The notes under the pieces are model-generated. The model saw only the letters and a program-made list of their open reading frames with translations, ran no database searches and was not told where the DNA came from. Position numbers and translations under genes: made by a program. A stretch of 64,000 nt of DNA. Source: Diabrotica undecimpunctata (lineage: Eukaryota; Arthropoda; Insecta; Coleoptera; Chrysomelidae). Positions within the stretch are counted from its first letter, which is position 1. The number at the start of each line of letters is the position of its first letter. The stretch spans positions 161,382,328 to 161,446,327 of the forward strand of contig NC_092806.1 of NCBI RefSeq assembly GCF_040954645.1. The letters run 5' to 3'. This document shows positions 1-10,557 of this stretch, one piece after another.

Positions 1-1597
1 CTTATATGAGTTGATAAAATTTTATTTAAAAAATTGATTGCAGGCGTCGTGAATTGAATTGACATTTAAAATTGCCGATAGTTTCAAGCGTTGTTTCTGA
101 GAGAATGGTTCATTCTACACAAAAAGTGCTAGTTTTTGATAACAATTCTACACAAAAAAAAAATTTGTTCAAAATAATCTCAGCCACATTTCTTCATATG
201 GCGTACAGATTCTTGTCAAGTCGAAGTTTTTTTCGCCCTCCCTACAAGGGGTATTTTAGGGGGAAGTCCGGGGGTAAGAATACTAAACTTTGTTGGGGTC
301 AAAAAATTAACATTCTGAGAAAAATTCAGTAAATAACACTGTCGATAATTACATGACATACTCCTAGAGTTGGATTGGTTCTACTGTACCGGTAACACAC
401 GTTTAGTCTGAGGAAACTACTCACATATATCTTGATTCCTCACTCTTATTGACTGAGGAATCAAGATGTTCGCTTTTAGTAAACTCTAAATATCGACAGT
501 TCATCAAAGCTTTTTAATTTGATTTAACATTCAATGTGTAAATCAAAGGTTTTTAGGCCTATTGTGTAAGGAACGCCAAAATTTAAAAAAATTACTGACA
601 GAAAATAAATTTGTTGTTCAGTAAAATTTAGATGTTTGATTAGTTTGGTCGATTTTGGTATTTATAGGGCATATAGAGTTTATTGTCGCCAAATTTGAAT
701 AGTGTATTAGAATACTAAATTATTCAAACAGCTGAAGCTATATACTTTTTATATTTGTTTTGGAATTGGTAATCTTGATATTCAGTTTAATTTGTTATGC
801 CAGATTCTGCAAAATTAAATGAAGAGTACTATTTCTTGTTCAAAATAAAATTATTTAATGTGTTTTAATGATTCCTTATGATATCCCTATTAAATCTGGG
901 AGTTTACGAATATGATGGTTTATGTATGTTGTATTACGATTATCATGGTTTGTATCTTTGTTAAAGCGAGCTTATTTATACCTGTGTAAGAATTCCTTTG
1001 TAATCCTTTGTATTTCACTCGCTCTGTTTCATTGGATTTCAGATGAGATGGATAATTTCATAATCGAGGATTATTACATCTCTATACCAGTACAAAAATA
1101 AAGTTTTCTACTTCCTTTATATTTAAAAAGTAGTATAGACCACCTTTGTGAATTTTCTCTTGCAATGTCATGTTCTAAAGAAGGCTTCGGCTCATACGAG
1201 CTCTAACGCAACTAATAATAATGTAGAGAAGTGACCTCTGTGTATCATCAGCCTTTATTTTACTTTAAGTTAAATGTTTGCTTGTTTTTGTTACTTTTTT
1301 ACTAATAAGATCATCTTACTTGGTCTTTCCAGTTGGTTCAGTACAAAAACCATTTGATCTGTTTGTATAATGTCAGATTTGATGGAAGAAAACATATTAC
1401 TAAAACCATAGACCTTCTAAAGTAATTTTAAAATTACTGGTAGTATACTAATTTGTAATCGTTATCCTGTAGTATTACAGTTGAATGATATACATTTCAT
1501 TCCAAATTCTTTATTTAATAATAAAATTTCGAATACCGCTAAAAAACGGAATAAGAGTACACCATTAAAAATTATAATGTTTCCGGCAACGTCACAA
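1..1597. other. AT-rich DNA, nothing recognised
   Basis: No supported coding, repeat or RNA feature was found here. The 86-codon plus-strand frame at 72-332 has low-complexity composition, no family motif and no convincing splice sites. Confidence 0.5.
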
Positions 1598-1603
1598 TTT
1601 ATT
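1598..1603 (-). promoter_or_regulatory. Candidate polyadenylation signal
   Basis: An AATAAA hexamer on the minus strand lies about 39 bases past the stop codon at 1642-1644 and is followed by a GT-containing stretch. It fits the 3' end of the minus-strand host gene. AATAAA is common in AT-rich DNA, so the support comes mainly from its position. Confidence 0.35.
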
Positions 1604-1641
1604 ATCCATAAACAACTCGAGCTTAATAAACTTTTAGAAAA

Positions 1642-1821
1642 TTAACTTTGTGAGATATAAGCAGTCATCGTTGTGTCTCCCCTGAGAGGGATACTTTCCC
1701 ACTTTTCCTTTGCCGCTTTCACGCGGAAGCCTGATTTCCATTTTTCTTTCGAGAGTAGTTTAGTCTGGCCCGTTGTCGCTTTGTCTTTAGAGAAAAAAGG
1801 CCACCAGGAAAATGGGAAATG
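1642..1821 (-). CDS. Putative terminal exon (6) of split host gene
   Basis: A minus-strand acceptor (AAAACAG, boundary at 1821/1822) opens a 59-codon frame ending in TAA at 1642-1644. The acceptor is in phase 0, matching the phase-0 donor of the exon at 7136. The peptide is basic and Trp-rich (for example KEKWKSGF and KEKWESIPLRGD) and GC-richer than its surroundings. An AATAAA follows the stop. Against it, the intron would be 5.3 kb, other exons could lie between, and the plus strand also shows an open frame here (1667-1841) ending at an AAG/GTAAAT donor-like site. RNA evidence would settle the strand. Confidence 0.4.
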   Translation of the reverse strand, partial: HFPFSWWPFFSKDKATTGQTKLLSKEKWKSGFRVKAAKEKWESIPLRGDTTMTAYISQS

Positions 1822-2155
1822 CTGTTTTATTTCGACACTCAAGGTAAATGGAATATTAATGTAGTTTTTTGTTTTCACGACACTTATTTACATAAATAAG
1901 AGAAACAAAAAGTGCGAAATGGAAGATAGGAACACTGTAATTGATTAATTAATTAAGAAAATAATGCTTGGCAAATTACAACAACGGCAAATTCCGGGAT
2001 AAAGATGCCAATACGTATATACGAGTTTCTAAAAATTTTACCACGTAATTGGCAGTAACATATTTGCTACATATATCTGTACAAAGAAATTTGAACTACT
2101 GACATTTCAACCTACGAGTCAATCATATTTGGTTTTTGAAACAATACGTTTAATT

Positions 2156-2881
2156 TGTAACGTTATAAATGTCACATCTTTATTAACTTATATTTAAATA
2201 ATTATTTTATTTTAATTTCTTTATTAATTTATTAATTCATGCCTTCAGATTCGTTTTTACTATTTTTTCTGAAAAAAGTAGTTGGCGCCCTCTGTCTTTC
2301 TTTTCTTTCTCTTTCTGTCCCGCAGAATAAATATTCACCCTCTCTCTTTCTGTCCGGACAGAAAAACTATTTCTATCATAGGCTTACGTCCTATGTCATC
2401 TGTGCTAACTTAATTTTAATCTCCCACTTAGTTTCTATCAATCAGCTTTTCTGACATATTGGGATATGTTTTTTTGCCTGTTTCTAAAATTTATAAAAGA
2501 AGGCAAAAATTCTTATAAGCTTCATTTTATGGTCTACAACATTCTCTTGGGTTTATTGACCACATTCAAGTTTATTGGCTGAATTAATGGGTATTAGGAA
2601 AATCCATTGACCATTGGAGGAAATAACCATTTAATTGGGAGGAGGTTGTTAAGCAGGGTTGATTATTGTTTTTTTTTTTTTTTTTTTATAAATATAATTG
2701 GTTAAAATTTGGTTTATTTGCTATCATCTAAGGGTTCAGGTTCAATTCCTAGTTTAAGACAAGACGAACTCAGACTTGAGATACTGAACTAGGCAAGGCA
2801 TAGACGATAAGCTCCCATGGTTGATTGAGGTATTATTTTTATAGTAGTACTTCAATTCTCTTTGGTAGTCTTATCGTTACA
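2156..2881 (+). mobile_element. Non-autonomous TIR transposon, copy 1
   Basis: A 726-bp unit begins TGTAACGTTATAAA and ends in the inverted form TCTTATCGTTACA, flanked on both sides by the same 4 bp, AATT (2152-2155 and 2882-2885). Reverse-complement homology to 29607-30433 extends over the whole length: near the first end, in the middle (the block around 'tggtctacaacattctcttgggtt') and near the second end. No coding capacity is seen. The TIRs and 4-bp duplication suggest a MITE-like DNA transposon of unassigned superfamily. A B-box-like GGTTCAATTCC occurs inside, so a captured tRNA-like segment is possible. Confidence 0.7.
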
Positions 2882-3106
2882 AATTATTAATACAAAAAAT
2901 ATTAATTACATATTAATAAAACTAATAAATAATATTATTAATATTTTTAAGGTACGATTTAAAGTTTTATGTTAGTTTAGAAGGAAAGAAATCTAAACAG
3001 ATAAACTGACAGATAAAATAAATTAAAATTATCTGACATATAAAATATAAAATATTTATTTGCCAAATAAAGGACTGAATAAAAAGTTATCGGAAAATAA
3101 ATTGTG

Positions 3107-3120
3107 TTTTTCTTCAAACG
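3107..3120. repeat. 14-bp inverted repeat, left half
   Basis: TTTTTCTTCAAACG here is the exact reverse complement of 4639-4652, so the pair brackets the tyrosine recombinase gene. The sequence is short and A/T-biased, and homology does not extend inward, so it could be coincidence. Confidence 0.3.
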
Positions 3121-3285
3121 TCAAATAATGATGACATTACTTATCTAACTTGATCCCGTCAAAGTTTGATGTCTCCGCCGGCAGCAGTATTTTTCCCCAT
3201 TTCTTTACGGCGGACGGAAAAATGTTGTCATGGCAACAATATGAAACATGTCACAAAGCAACAACACAAATGTCATTAACAACAA

Positions 3286-4424
3286 TTAAACATCATTTTT
3301 ATTTATAGTAATATTAAAAGTACAATTAGTTAATGAGGCATTTTCAAAATTGAAACCGTGCAAAAATGTTCCTGACTCTTGATACGCATTGGTAATTGTT
3401 GATGATACTGATGGTCGAGAACAACTTTCAGCAATCATTCCCGATGTTGGCGAATCATGAGGGTTTAAAAGTTTTTGAGCATTATCGTTCTTATTTCTTA
3501 TTAAATCCTCTATATATCCTTCGGCAACCGTGCTTGATTTCCAGCCCCCATGTCGTTTGAGGCATTCTAGATTTCCGCATCCATCAATTAAAAGTGTTGC
3601 TGAAGTTCGTCGTAAAGAGTGACCCGTGTATGCGCTTGCATCGATTAAATTTAAATAACTAGCTACTTTTTGGGCTACTGCGCTGATCGAATGTATTCCC
3701 ATGACGCTTCGGTAACACTTTCCATTTTGGTACTTGATAAAAAATCGGTTTTCTGTGAAATTTTCAGCCGCAGTGATGCATACTTTTTATACAGTTTAAT
3801 GTAGTTTTGACCAATTATCGTAAAAGATCTAATTTGCCGTGTTTTACTGTCTGGGATTTTGATAATTATTACATTTTCTTTATCCTCAATGTCCACAGTC
3901 TTCATTTTAACCATTTCGTCGCATCGACAGGCGCCGGTAACCCCAAATAACAAAACAATCTGAAATATTTTTATAATTTAGTAGAGTATACTACATGCTT
4001 TGCAATATAATTTTTTTTACCTTTAATCCTAAATACAATTTATCTGGCGCTTCAAACAAAAATTTATCAAACTCGTCTTTAGTGAAAACTTTAGACTTCT
4101 TTGCAGTATATCCTTCGCTTGTTTTTTTTTCAGAAAGGCACGTAACTTTAAAAATTTGCTTATGTAAACATTTTTTCTAATAACTAACTCGTATTTTATC
4201 ATAGAGTATAGTGACCACATTGTAGAAGATTTCCATTTATTTTCATTTTCCATTATATTAAAATATGCCAGTAAAACGTCTTCGGTAACTTGCCGTACTC
4301 CTCTTGTATCGCACCACTCTTGGAAGTGCTTGTACGCTAACCGATACTTTATTCCGGACTTGGAGGGCCCCAAACGTGCTACTGCATCATTAGCCGCGCA
4401 CTTAATTTCGTTTAGGTTTTCCAT
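3286..4424 (-). pseudogene. Crypton-like tyrosine recombinase (frameshifted copy)
   Basis: This encodes a tyrosine site-specific recombinase that would cut and rejoin DNA through a covalent 3'-phosphotyrosine. The start is probably the Met at 4424 (MENLNEIK), followed by a SAM-like core-binding domain. The catalytic set is all visible: Arg in GACRCDEM, Lys in the PDSKT turn, His and Arg in TGHSLRRTSATLL, His in RHGGW and Tyr in VAEGYI. A 61-bp GT-AG intron (4020-3960, phase 0) separates the two halves. Two single-base losses break the frame, one in a 9-base homopolymer (4122-4130) and one in a 6-base run (3737-3742). With each run one base longer the frame would be continuous. No reverse transcriptase is adjacent, which argues against DIRS. 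It is either a young pseudogene or an intact gene with homopolymer assembly errors. Confidence 0.75.
3960..4020 (-). other. Intron in tyrosine recombinase gene
   Basis: A 61-bp minus-strand intron runs from GTAAAA to an A/T-rich tract ending in ATTTCAG. Both flanking exons are in phase 0 once the upstream frameshift is allowed for, and it joins ...LGLK to IVLLFG, directly before the first catalytic Arg. An intron shows that this copy did not arrive by reverse transcription of its own spliced mRNA. Confidence 0.7.
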
Positions 4425-4651
4425 TTTCGCACTAAATTTGCGCTTGCGGTTGCAACAACAATAAGCTGTCTTTAATAATTGCAAACAACTGTCAAAAAAC
4501 TGTAACCAGGGAGACGCAAATCACACCGACGACTTAATTATTTTAATTTCTAACCTCTAGACGACTTTGATGGTTGTCACAGTTAATTTCGAGTAAAAAT
4601 AGCGTATGAATTGTACTATTTATGGTTGAAAATTGCTACGTTTGAAGAAAA

Positions 4652-4787
4652 AATAGTATACTTTATTCGGCAAAGAAGCGACTTTTCTTGACTTGCCCTC
4701 TATTACGCGCCTCACTTCGTTCGGCGCGTAATATCGGGCGCGTCAAGAAAAGTCATGCTTCTCCGCCTCATAAAGTAATATACTATT
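4652..4787. repeat. 136-bp imperfect hairpin
   Basis: Two arms of about 60 bases (4652-4711 and 4723-4787) are inverted copies around an 11-base loop (4712-4722). Matching blocks include AATAGTATA / TATACTATT at the outside, ACTTTTCTTGAC / GTCAAGAAAAGT in the middle and TATTACGCGCC / GGCGCGTAATA at the loop. It is much GC-richer than its surroundings. It lies about 230 bp upstream of the recombinase start and could be a foldback element or a cis site of that element. Confidence 0.7.
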
Positions 4788-6310
4788 ATTGTAGTTCGTT
4801 ATTATCTTGTAGGTTAACGCGAAATCAAAAATATAACCTAAATATTGTTGTTTAGTGTAGGCTAGAGACATGGATATTGAAAGATTTGCTATCGACACAT
4901 TTAACTTCATTGAAAGATTTAATGAAATTTGATAGTATGATCAGCATGATGTTTAATGTTTATAACCTTAGTGCGAGAATATAATATTTGATGCAAAATT
5001 TTAATTTTTGTAATCATAAAGACTTTTTTAAAAGGTTAAGATTAAGTCAACCAACAGTGATGTATATTCTGAGAAAATATTGTAAATAGTTGTTAATAAA
5101 TGATTATAAAAGTAGTATACATATTTTCAATTACTTAATTTAGGGATTCAATATTGATAATTAAAAAATAGATAAATTTTGCTAATTTTGATAATTAAAA
5201 AATAGATTAATTAATCTTTTTCAAGAGATATTCGTGCTATTGATTCAATAATGGTAGTACCTAGGTTGTCAAATTTTTTCAATAATTATAAAATACATTT
5301 AATTATATATAAAAAAGACTCAGAATAAGTATACACAATATCAAGAGTGTAATAAAAAATTTTAAAACTTTCAATAAATCTTCTACATAATATAGAATAT
5401 TGATTTTAAATTCTGACAATTTCGTGATACTTCTTGGATTTTCTAGGCACCTACTAGATAGGAATAAATAATTCTTTATTTTTGATAAGAAGTTTAAATG
5501 GAGATAATAGACATGGGTTTTTACAAGGATATTCTGATTATAAAGTAAATATATTTTCAGTAAAGTTCAGTATTAAGTCCAGTAAACAATCCAATTTCTA
5601 TAATGAATTTCATATTAGAACCAGATATGCAACATTATATGTATGGAAGAGAAGGTTTAGGTACTATTTGATCCACAGGAAGTGGCTGTAAGGTTGAAAA
5701 GATTCAACCGTTCTAATCTACAGCAACATTCTACGAGTATAACCTAGCGAGAGATCAAAATTAAGACAATTTTGAAGATGAATTGCTAAATGAAGACATT
5801 ACTGGACTTTTTGAAGTTGAAGATGTTTAAACTAACCTTATAAAATATTTTAGTGTAATAGTGTGTTTTAGTGAGAAGAATCATTAAACATGTATTATTT
5901 TTTATTCGTTATTAAATTTTTCTTTACATAATTTATTTTATTCCTGCCACCACAAATTGTACAATCAAAAGAGATATTAAAACATTATTGTGATTTCTTT
6001 GACAATTAATTAAATATTGGTGTGTTCCGCAATAAATTTTATATTTATCTTACAGATAAGTAACCGCAACATAATTTTACGTAAAGAGATGTGTACATTT
6101 TATTTTATAAATAAATGTGTCTCCTTCAGATAATTATCTGTCAGATAGGACAATATTTATCTGGAGGTAAGAAAACCAGCCCTTTCATGCAAGAAGTTTA
6201 TTATTTTAAAAATTTAATTTTTAATTCTTTTGAAAATTTTGTTGGTCCTAAAATATTGGTTGCGAATTTGGTGATCGGTAAAAAATATAATACAAAACTC
6301 AAGCATTCCC
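4788..6310. other. AT-rich intronic DNA
   Basis: Nothing recognisable was found. The 69-codon frame at 5482-5691 has no family motif. If the host-gene model is right, this lies inside its fifth intron. Confidence 0.4.
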
Positions 6311-6314
6311 AACA

Positions 6315-6500
6315 AATAAATTGCCAAACCAGAAGTATGCTGGTTCACAGGTCGATTTCATAGGACCACTTTACACAAAATGTTCAGCGACTCTCCAAAA
6401 GACTTATTTGTTATGAAAGTTGTACAGCAGATTAGAATAATATTCTGTTGTCGTCCTAGCCTTAAATAGAAGGAAGACAGAAAAAGTTAAGTGGAGTAAT
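6315..6500 (+). pseudogene. Possible Ty3/gypsy-type integrase relic
   Basis: One frame from about 6325 reads AGSQVDFIGPLYTK, resembling the start of the integrase catalytic core of gypsy-like LTR elements (a VDFIGPL-type motif with the first Asp). A further frame near 6450 reads ALNRRKTEKV. The rest is broken by stops and no flanking LTR pair is visible. This is a weak, short match. Confidence 0.25.
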
Positions 6501-7135
6501 TGTAGATGCAATTGATTGGATCCCCGTCGCATGGTGACGGGCAAAATTACTAGTCTTACAATAAAGTCGTCCCAAGAACGCAACTCACCAATATTGGCAA
6601 TATCATTTTAAAGTCGTCTATCTTAAAATGTATAATATGTGTCCAAATTCCCAATATGAATGAGTTAAATAAAATGAATTTTTAGAATAATGTTTGGTAT
6701 TACTAAGTAACAATACAAAATGTGTTTAAATTGTATTTTTATATAAACCTACTCTTAAAAAAGTTATATACTGTACCGAATATTCAGATTTTCAAACTCA
6801 AGAAAGTTTGCATTAGAAAATTTGAATTAAGCTTTTTACAGTACCTAAGATTTCCAAAGTAACAACATTAGAAATCGTAAGATTTCCTACTTGCCTAAAG
6901 TCTAAGATCGTCTTTCTGTTTTATTTCTAAAACTGTTTAAATTTATATACATAATAAAAAATTACTACAGAAATTATATTTTATATACATAGACATTAAG
7001 ACAAAAGATATTTATAGCTCGTGTTAATAAATATACCCCGTTCAGACACTTTAGAGCGTGTCCGTCGACCTTTTATCTCCCCTCCGTTGTTTCTTATCAA
7101 ATAAATACCTATTAAAATCACACACATTCACTTAC

Positions 7136-7359
7136 CTGCACTCTTTCACCCTCGCACCAGCAACTCTTCTTTCTCAGAACGTCGTCTCTTCCGGTGTATC
7201 CCAAAGAAAGCTTTTTAGGGAAGCCGTTAACCTTATCCAAATGGCCCAAGAAACCGTACACCGAGCCGGGGGATAGCGGGGACGCTATTCCAGAGTCTGT
7301 GTCCGAGGAGACTTTTCCTGTTTGGGCGGCGTTCTGGTCTGGAAAATCAGAAGTGGGAT
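7136..7359 (-). CDS. Host gene exon 5, Ser/Pro-rich, unknown protein
   Basis: A 224-nt minus-strand exon has an acceptor TCGACACTTAG and a near-consensus donor CAG/GTAAGTGA. It begins with the two bases that complete a GAT (Asp) codon after the G left over from exon 4, then gives 74 uninterrupted codons and ends in phase 0. The peptide starts DPTSDFPDQN, includes SSDTDSGIASPLSPGSVYG and ends in RKKSCWCEGERVQ. It is clearly GC-richer than the flanking intron DNA. The DSGIAS hexamer matches the DSG-phi-x-S phosphodegron read by beta-TrCP/Slimb F-box proteins, though such short motifs also arise by chance. I recognise no known family. Confidence 0.75.
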
Positions 7360-8093
7360 CTAAGTGTCGAAAATAGTTAGCAAAAAAGGATAAGATATAC
7401 CTTTTAAATAAAAATGGGGAAGCGTCTAATAATATATTTATCTATATCAACGAAAAAAAAAAACTTGGTTGAACTATAGATAGAAGAAAAAGGTAGAAAA
7501 ATAATAAAAACAAAAAGTTCTTTGAATGCTTAAATAACAGCCACAGAAACACAATAGGAAAAAGATTTTGAATTACACAGTAATTCTATAATATAGCCCA
7601 ATAAAATGAAAAACAATTTTTGGACCTGGAGAAGAGATTTCAAAAATGACGTTTCTTTTTTCGTAGCAGCTCTTTTTTTTTGGTATCAAGTCAAAACTAA
7701 ACTTTTTTAGCTAATAGTTAAATTGAATTAGCTATTTGGCAATCTCGGTGATCGTAAAACCGAAATTTCGGATACATGCCAAATTCTCGTGACTAAATTT
7801 AACTACCTGGACCGTATACTTAATGTGTACCTATACCCATACAAGTTCCAGTTTACCAATAGTCTTTATAAATGACTTTATAAATTTCTGGTATCGGTTT
7901 TGCTTATTGTCGATAGGATTTAGTAATAAAATATATTAGATATTAACATCTACAAGCAGATGTGGTTTCTAAAATCATCAAGACATTTTGTGTTATATAT
8001 GTGGTAAATATATTTTAAAATAAAACAAACCTCGTCAAAAGAGCAACTGCTCTATTTTGTGTTTATTTGTCAGATCAGGATATATCTAGGCCT
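7360..8093. other. Intronic AT-rich DNA
   Basis: This is the downstream part of host-gene intron 4. No feature was recognised other than A-rich runs. Confidence 0.4.
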
Positions 8094-8848
8094 TCTTCTT
8101 CTTTATATGTCATATCAGAGTTATCCGACGTTGACGATCACCATTGCATGGAATAATTGTCCTGCACTCCATTCCCGAATGTTTTTTAACCAAGAACTCT
8201 TCCGATACCTCTACGGTCTTCTATTTTGCCTTTAAGGATCAGTTGTAGTATTCTACATTGATTTCCCCTCGCTATATGTTCCAGAGAAGACATTTTCATA
8301 TATTTAACAATCTTTAGCAATTTTCTCAATTTTTGTTGATACTCCATAGTACTTCTTCATTAGTTTTTCTTGCTGTCCAAGTTATATTTAGTATGCATCT
8401 ATAAATCCACACTTTCATTGTTTCAATTTTGTTCTTGCTTGATACTTCTAGTATCCACACTTCTGATCCATAAAAAAGTACATACCAAATATAGCACTTA
8501 ACCATTCTTTGTCGTAGTTTTAAACTGAGATGATTATTGCAAAGAAATGTCTTCATTTTCATAAAAGTAGTTTTAGTAATTGCTATTTTTCGTTCTATTT
8601 CTATGTTTGGATCTAGTTGGTTCGTTATGACAGAGCTCTAAATATGTAATTTTGTGAACTTTTTCAACTTGGCATCTATTTAATTAAAGCTCTGCATCTG
8701 GATTTAGGTTAGGACTAAAAAGTCCAAATTTGGTTTTGTTTGAGTTTATTTTAATGCTCTAATAACCTAATTTCTTCCCCTACTTCGTGAATGCGATTAA
8801 GCAAAATTTGGAGACCTTCAATATTTTCTGACATAATTACTGTATCGT
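8094..8848 (-). pseudogene. RTE-clade retrotransposon fragment
   Basis: A minus-strand relic of the C-terminal half of an RTE-type reverse transcriptase. It reads from a degraded DDTVIM-like active-site remnant (near 8845) through KTKFGLFS to the RMVKCYIW...LFYGSEVW block at 8450-8520 and TARKTNEEVL. It ends in the AAGAAGAAG tail typical of this family (8094-8105 in reverse). Several stops and frameshifts are present. Its YADD-end side is interrupted by the RTE insertion at 8860, so this copy is the older of the two. Confidence 0.7.
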
Positions 8849-8859
8849 ACTTGGCTTAT

Positions 8860-10546
8860 TATTATTATTTCTTAAAAAAGAAATATACAAGCTAGAAGAT
8901 AAAGACGGAATGGCAACAACAGATAAACAAAACATTCTGAAAATAACTAGAGAGTTTTATAAAGACCTCTATACCAGCCAAAGATCACAAGAAAATTTAC
9001 CGACACGAGTAAAGACTCTCATAAATCAGGGATCGGAAATACTTTTACCCATTACTGTGTCAGAAGTAAGATCAGCTTTAAAGGAAATGAAGAACCATCG
9101 ATCGCCTGGTGACGATGGACTCGTTATTGAGGCAATAAAAGCAGGAGAAATTCTATTAAAATCAGTAAGCGAACTGTTTAATAAATGCTTACATGCGGGT
9201 ACGATTCCTAAAGACTGGAACAATGCAGTGATAGTCTTGTTACACAAAAAAGGTGATATTACTAAATTAGAAAATTATAAACCCATCAGCCTCTTGACAC
9301 ATATGTATAAACTCTTTATGAAAATCTTAACAAAGAGACTAACACCTAAACTAGATTTCTATCAGCCCAAAGAACAGGCAGGCTTTAGGAGAGGATATGG
9401 CACAAATGACCATTTGCACACCATAAAGATCTTAATTGAAAAATGCATCGAGTACAACATACCACTGGTTCTTGCATTTGTCGATTACGAGAAGGCTTTT
9501 GATACTGTAGAGTTTGAAACCGTACTGGAAGCCCTAAATCAAAGCCGAATAGATTACAGGTACACGTCACTAATCAAAAACATCTACGAGAACGCTACAT
9601 CAAGTATACGACTACACGAAGACACAGAAAAATTCAGCTTAGGTCGAGGAGTAAGACAAGGAGACAATATTTCACCAAAATTGTTTACGGCAGCTCTAGA
9701 GTCAATATTTAAGAACACCCAATGGCAAGATATGGGCATCAATATAGATGGAGAAAGATTAAATCATCTGAGGTTTGCAGATGATGTCGTATTAATCGCA
9801 GATAACTTACAGGATACGGTTTCTATGCTACATTCGCTTAAAAGTCTGTCTGAAAGAGCAGGATTAAAGATAAACTTTGAGAAAACTAAACTTATGACAA
9901 ATCTCGTAATGAGTGGAAATATAACTATCGACAATAATACCATACAACAAACAGACACTTACAAATATCTGGGACACGAGATCAAAATAAACAGAGACAA
10001 TCAAACAAATGAAATACAGAGGCGAATAGGCCTGACATGGGCAGCATTTGGCAAACTAAGCCATATTCTAAAAAGTTCAATTCCCATGTGTCTCAAGCGA
10101 AAAGTTTATAACCAATGTGTTTTGCCTGTACAAACTTATGGAGCAGAGACTTTAACACTCACGCAGAAATCTGCGAATAAACTAAGAGTTACACAACGAG
10201 CCATGGAACGTGCAATGCTGAATGTGAGCCTCCGAGACCACATAACAAACCGACAAATCAGGCAAAGATCAGGAGTTCAAGACGTCATCGAAAGAACCAC
10301 GAGACTTAAGTGGAACTGGGCAGGACACTTAGCCAGAACACAAGATGGACGATGGACAAGACGAATTATGGAATGGAGGCCCAGAAATTATAAAAGAAGC
10401 CGAGGACGACCACCGACTAGATGGACCGACGACATAAAAAGAGTAGCGGGAAACTGGCTACAAGCGGCCCAGTGTAGAGAACACTGGAAAGAACTGAGGG
10501 AGGCCTATGTCCAGCAGTGGACGGGATTGGCTGATTGATGATGATG
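8860..10546 (+). mobile_element. 5'-truncated RTE element with exact 11-bp TSD
   Basis: The insert is bounded by ACTTGGCTTAT at 8849-8859 and 10547-10557. It ends in a TGATGATGATG-type tail directly after the stop codon and lacks the endonuclease domain, so it is 5'-truncated. It landed in an older minus-strand RTE fragment, inside intron 4 of the host gene and antisense to it. Confidence 0.85.
8910..10538 (+). CDS. RTE-clade reverse transcriptase (ORF intact, endonuclease missing)
   Basis: This 542-codon frame encodes the RT half of an RTE-like non-LTR retrotransposon polyprotein, which would copy element RNA into DNA at a nicked target. Visible RT motifs are SPGDDG near residue 65, NYKPISLL near 124, AFVDYEKAFD near 190 (first catalytic Asp), GVRQGDNISP near 246 and FADDVVLI near 289 (catalytic Asp pair). 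A thumb and C-terminal region follow, with TYGAETLTLT, LKWNWAGHLAR and GRPPTRWTDD. There are no stops or frameshifts over 1.6 kb, suggesting recent insertion. The copy is dead on arrival because the N-terminal APE endonuclease is missing. The first Met is only the first in-frame ATG after truncation. The fragment at 47703-48332 belongs to the same family. Confidence 0.9.
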   Translation: MATTDKQNILKITREFYKDLYTSQRSQENLPTRVKTLINQGSEILLPITVSEVRSALKEMKNHRSPGDDGLVIEAIKAGEILLKSVSELFNKCLHAGTIPKDWNNAVIVLLHKKGDITKLENYKPISLLTHMYKLFMKILTKRLTPKLDFYQPKEQAGFRRGYGTNDHLHTIKILIEKCIEYNIPLVLAFVDYEKAFDTVEFETVLEALNQSRIDYRYTSLIKNIYENATSSIRLHEDTEKFSLGRGVRQGDNISPKLFTAALESIFKNTQWQDMGINIDGERLNHLRFADDVVLIADNLQDTVSMLHSLKSLSERAGLKINFEKTKLMTNLVMSGNITIDNNTIQQTDTYKYLGHEIKINRDNQTNEIQRRIGLTWAAFGKLSHILKSSIPMCLKRKVYNQCVLPVQTYGAETLTLTQKSANKLRVTQRAMERAMLNVSLRDHITNRQIRQRSGVQDVIERTTRLKWNWAGHLARTQDGRWTRRIMEWRPRNYKRSRGRPPTRWTDDIKRVAGNWLQAAQCREHWKELREAYVQQWTGLAD

Positions 10547-10557
10547 ACTTGGCTTAT

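Noticed and set aside
72..332. 86-codon plus-strand ORF
   Set aside because: Low-complexity reading of AT-rich DNA with no motif, no splice sites and no homology that I recognise.
1673..1864. Plus-strand exon candidate ending at AAG/GTAAAT
   Set aside because: The opposite strand gives a phase-matched terminal exon with a stop and AATAAA, which fits the host gene better. The plus reading has a weak acceptor. Not fully excluded.
2725..2745. B-box-like GGTTCAATTCC, possible tRNA gene
   Set aside because: No A box at the right distance and no cloverleaf. The site belongs to the repeated TIR element.
7058..7376. Two overlapping plus-strand ORFs
   Set aside because: They are shadows of minus-strand host exon 5, which has strong splice sites and phase agreement.
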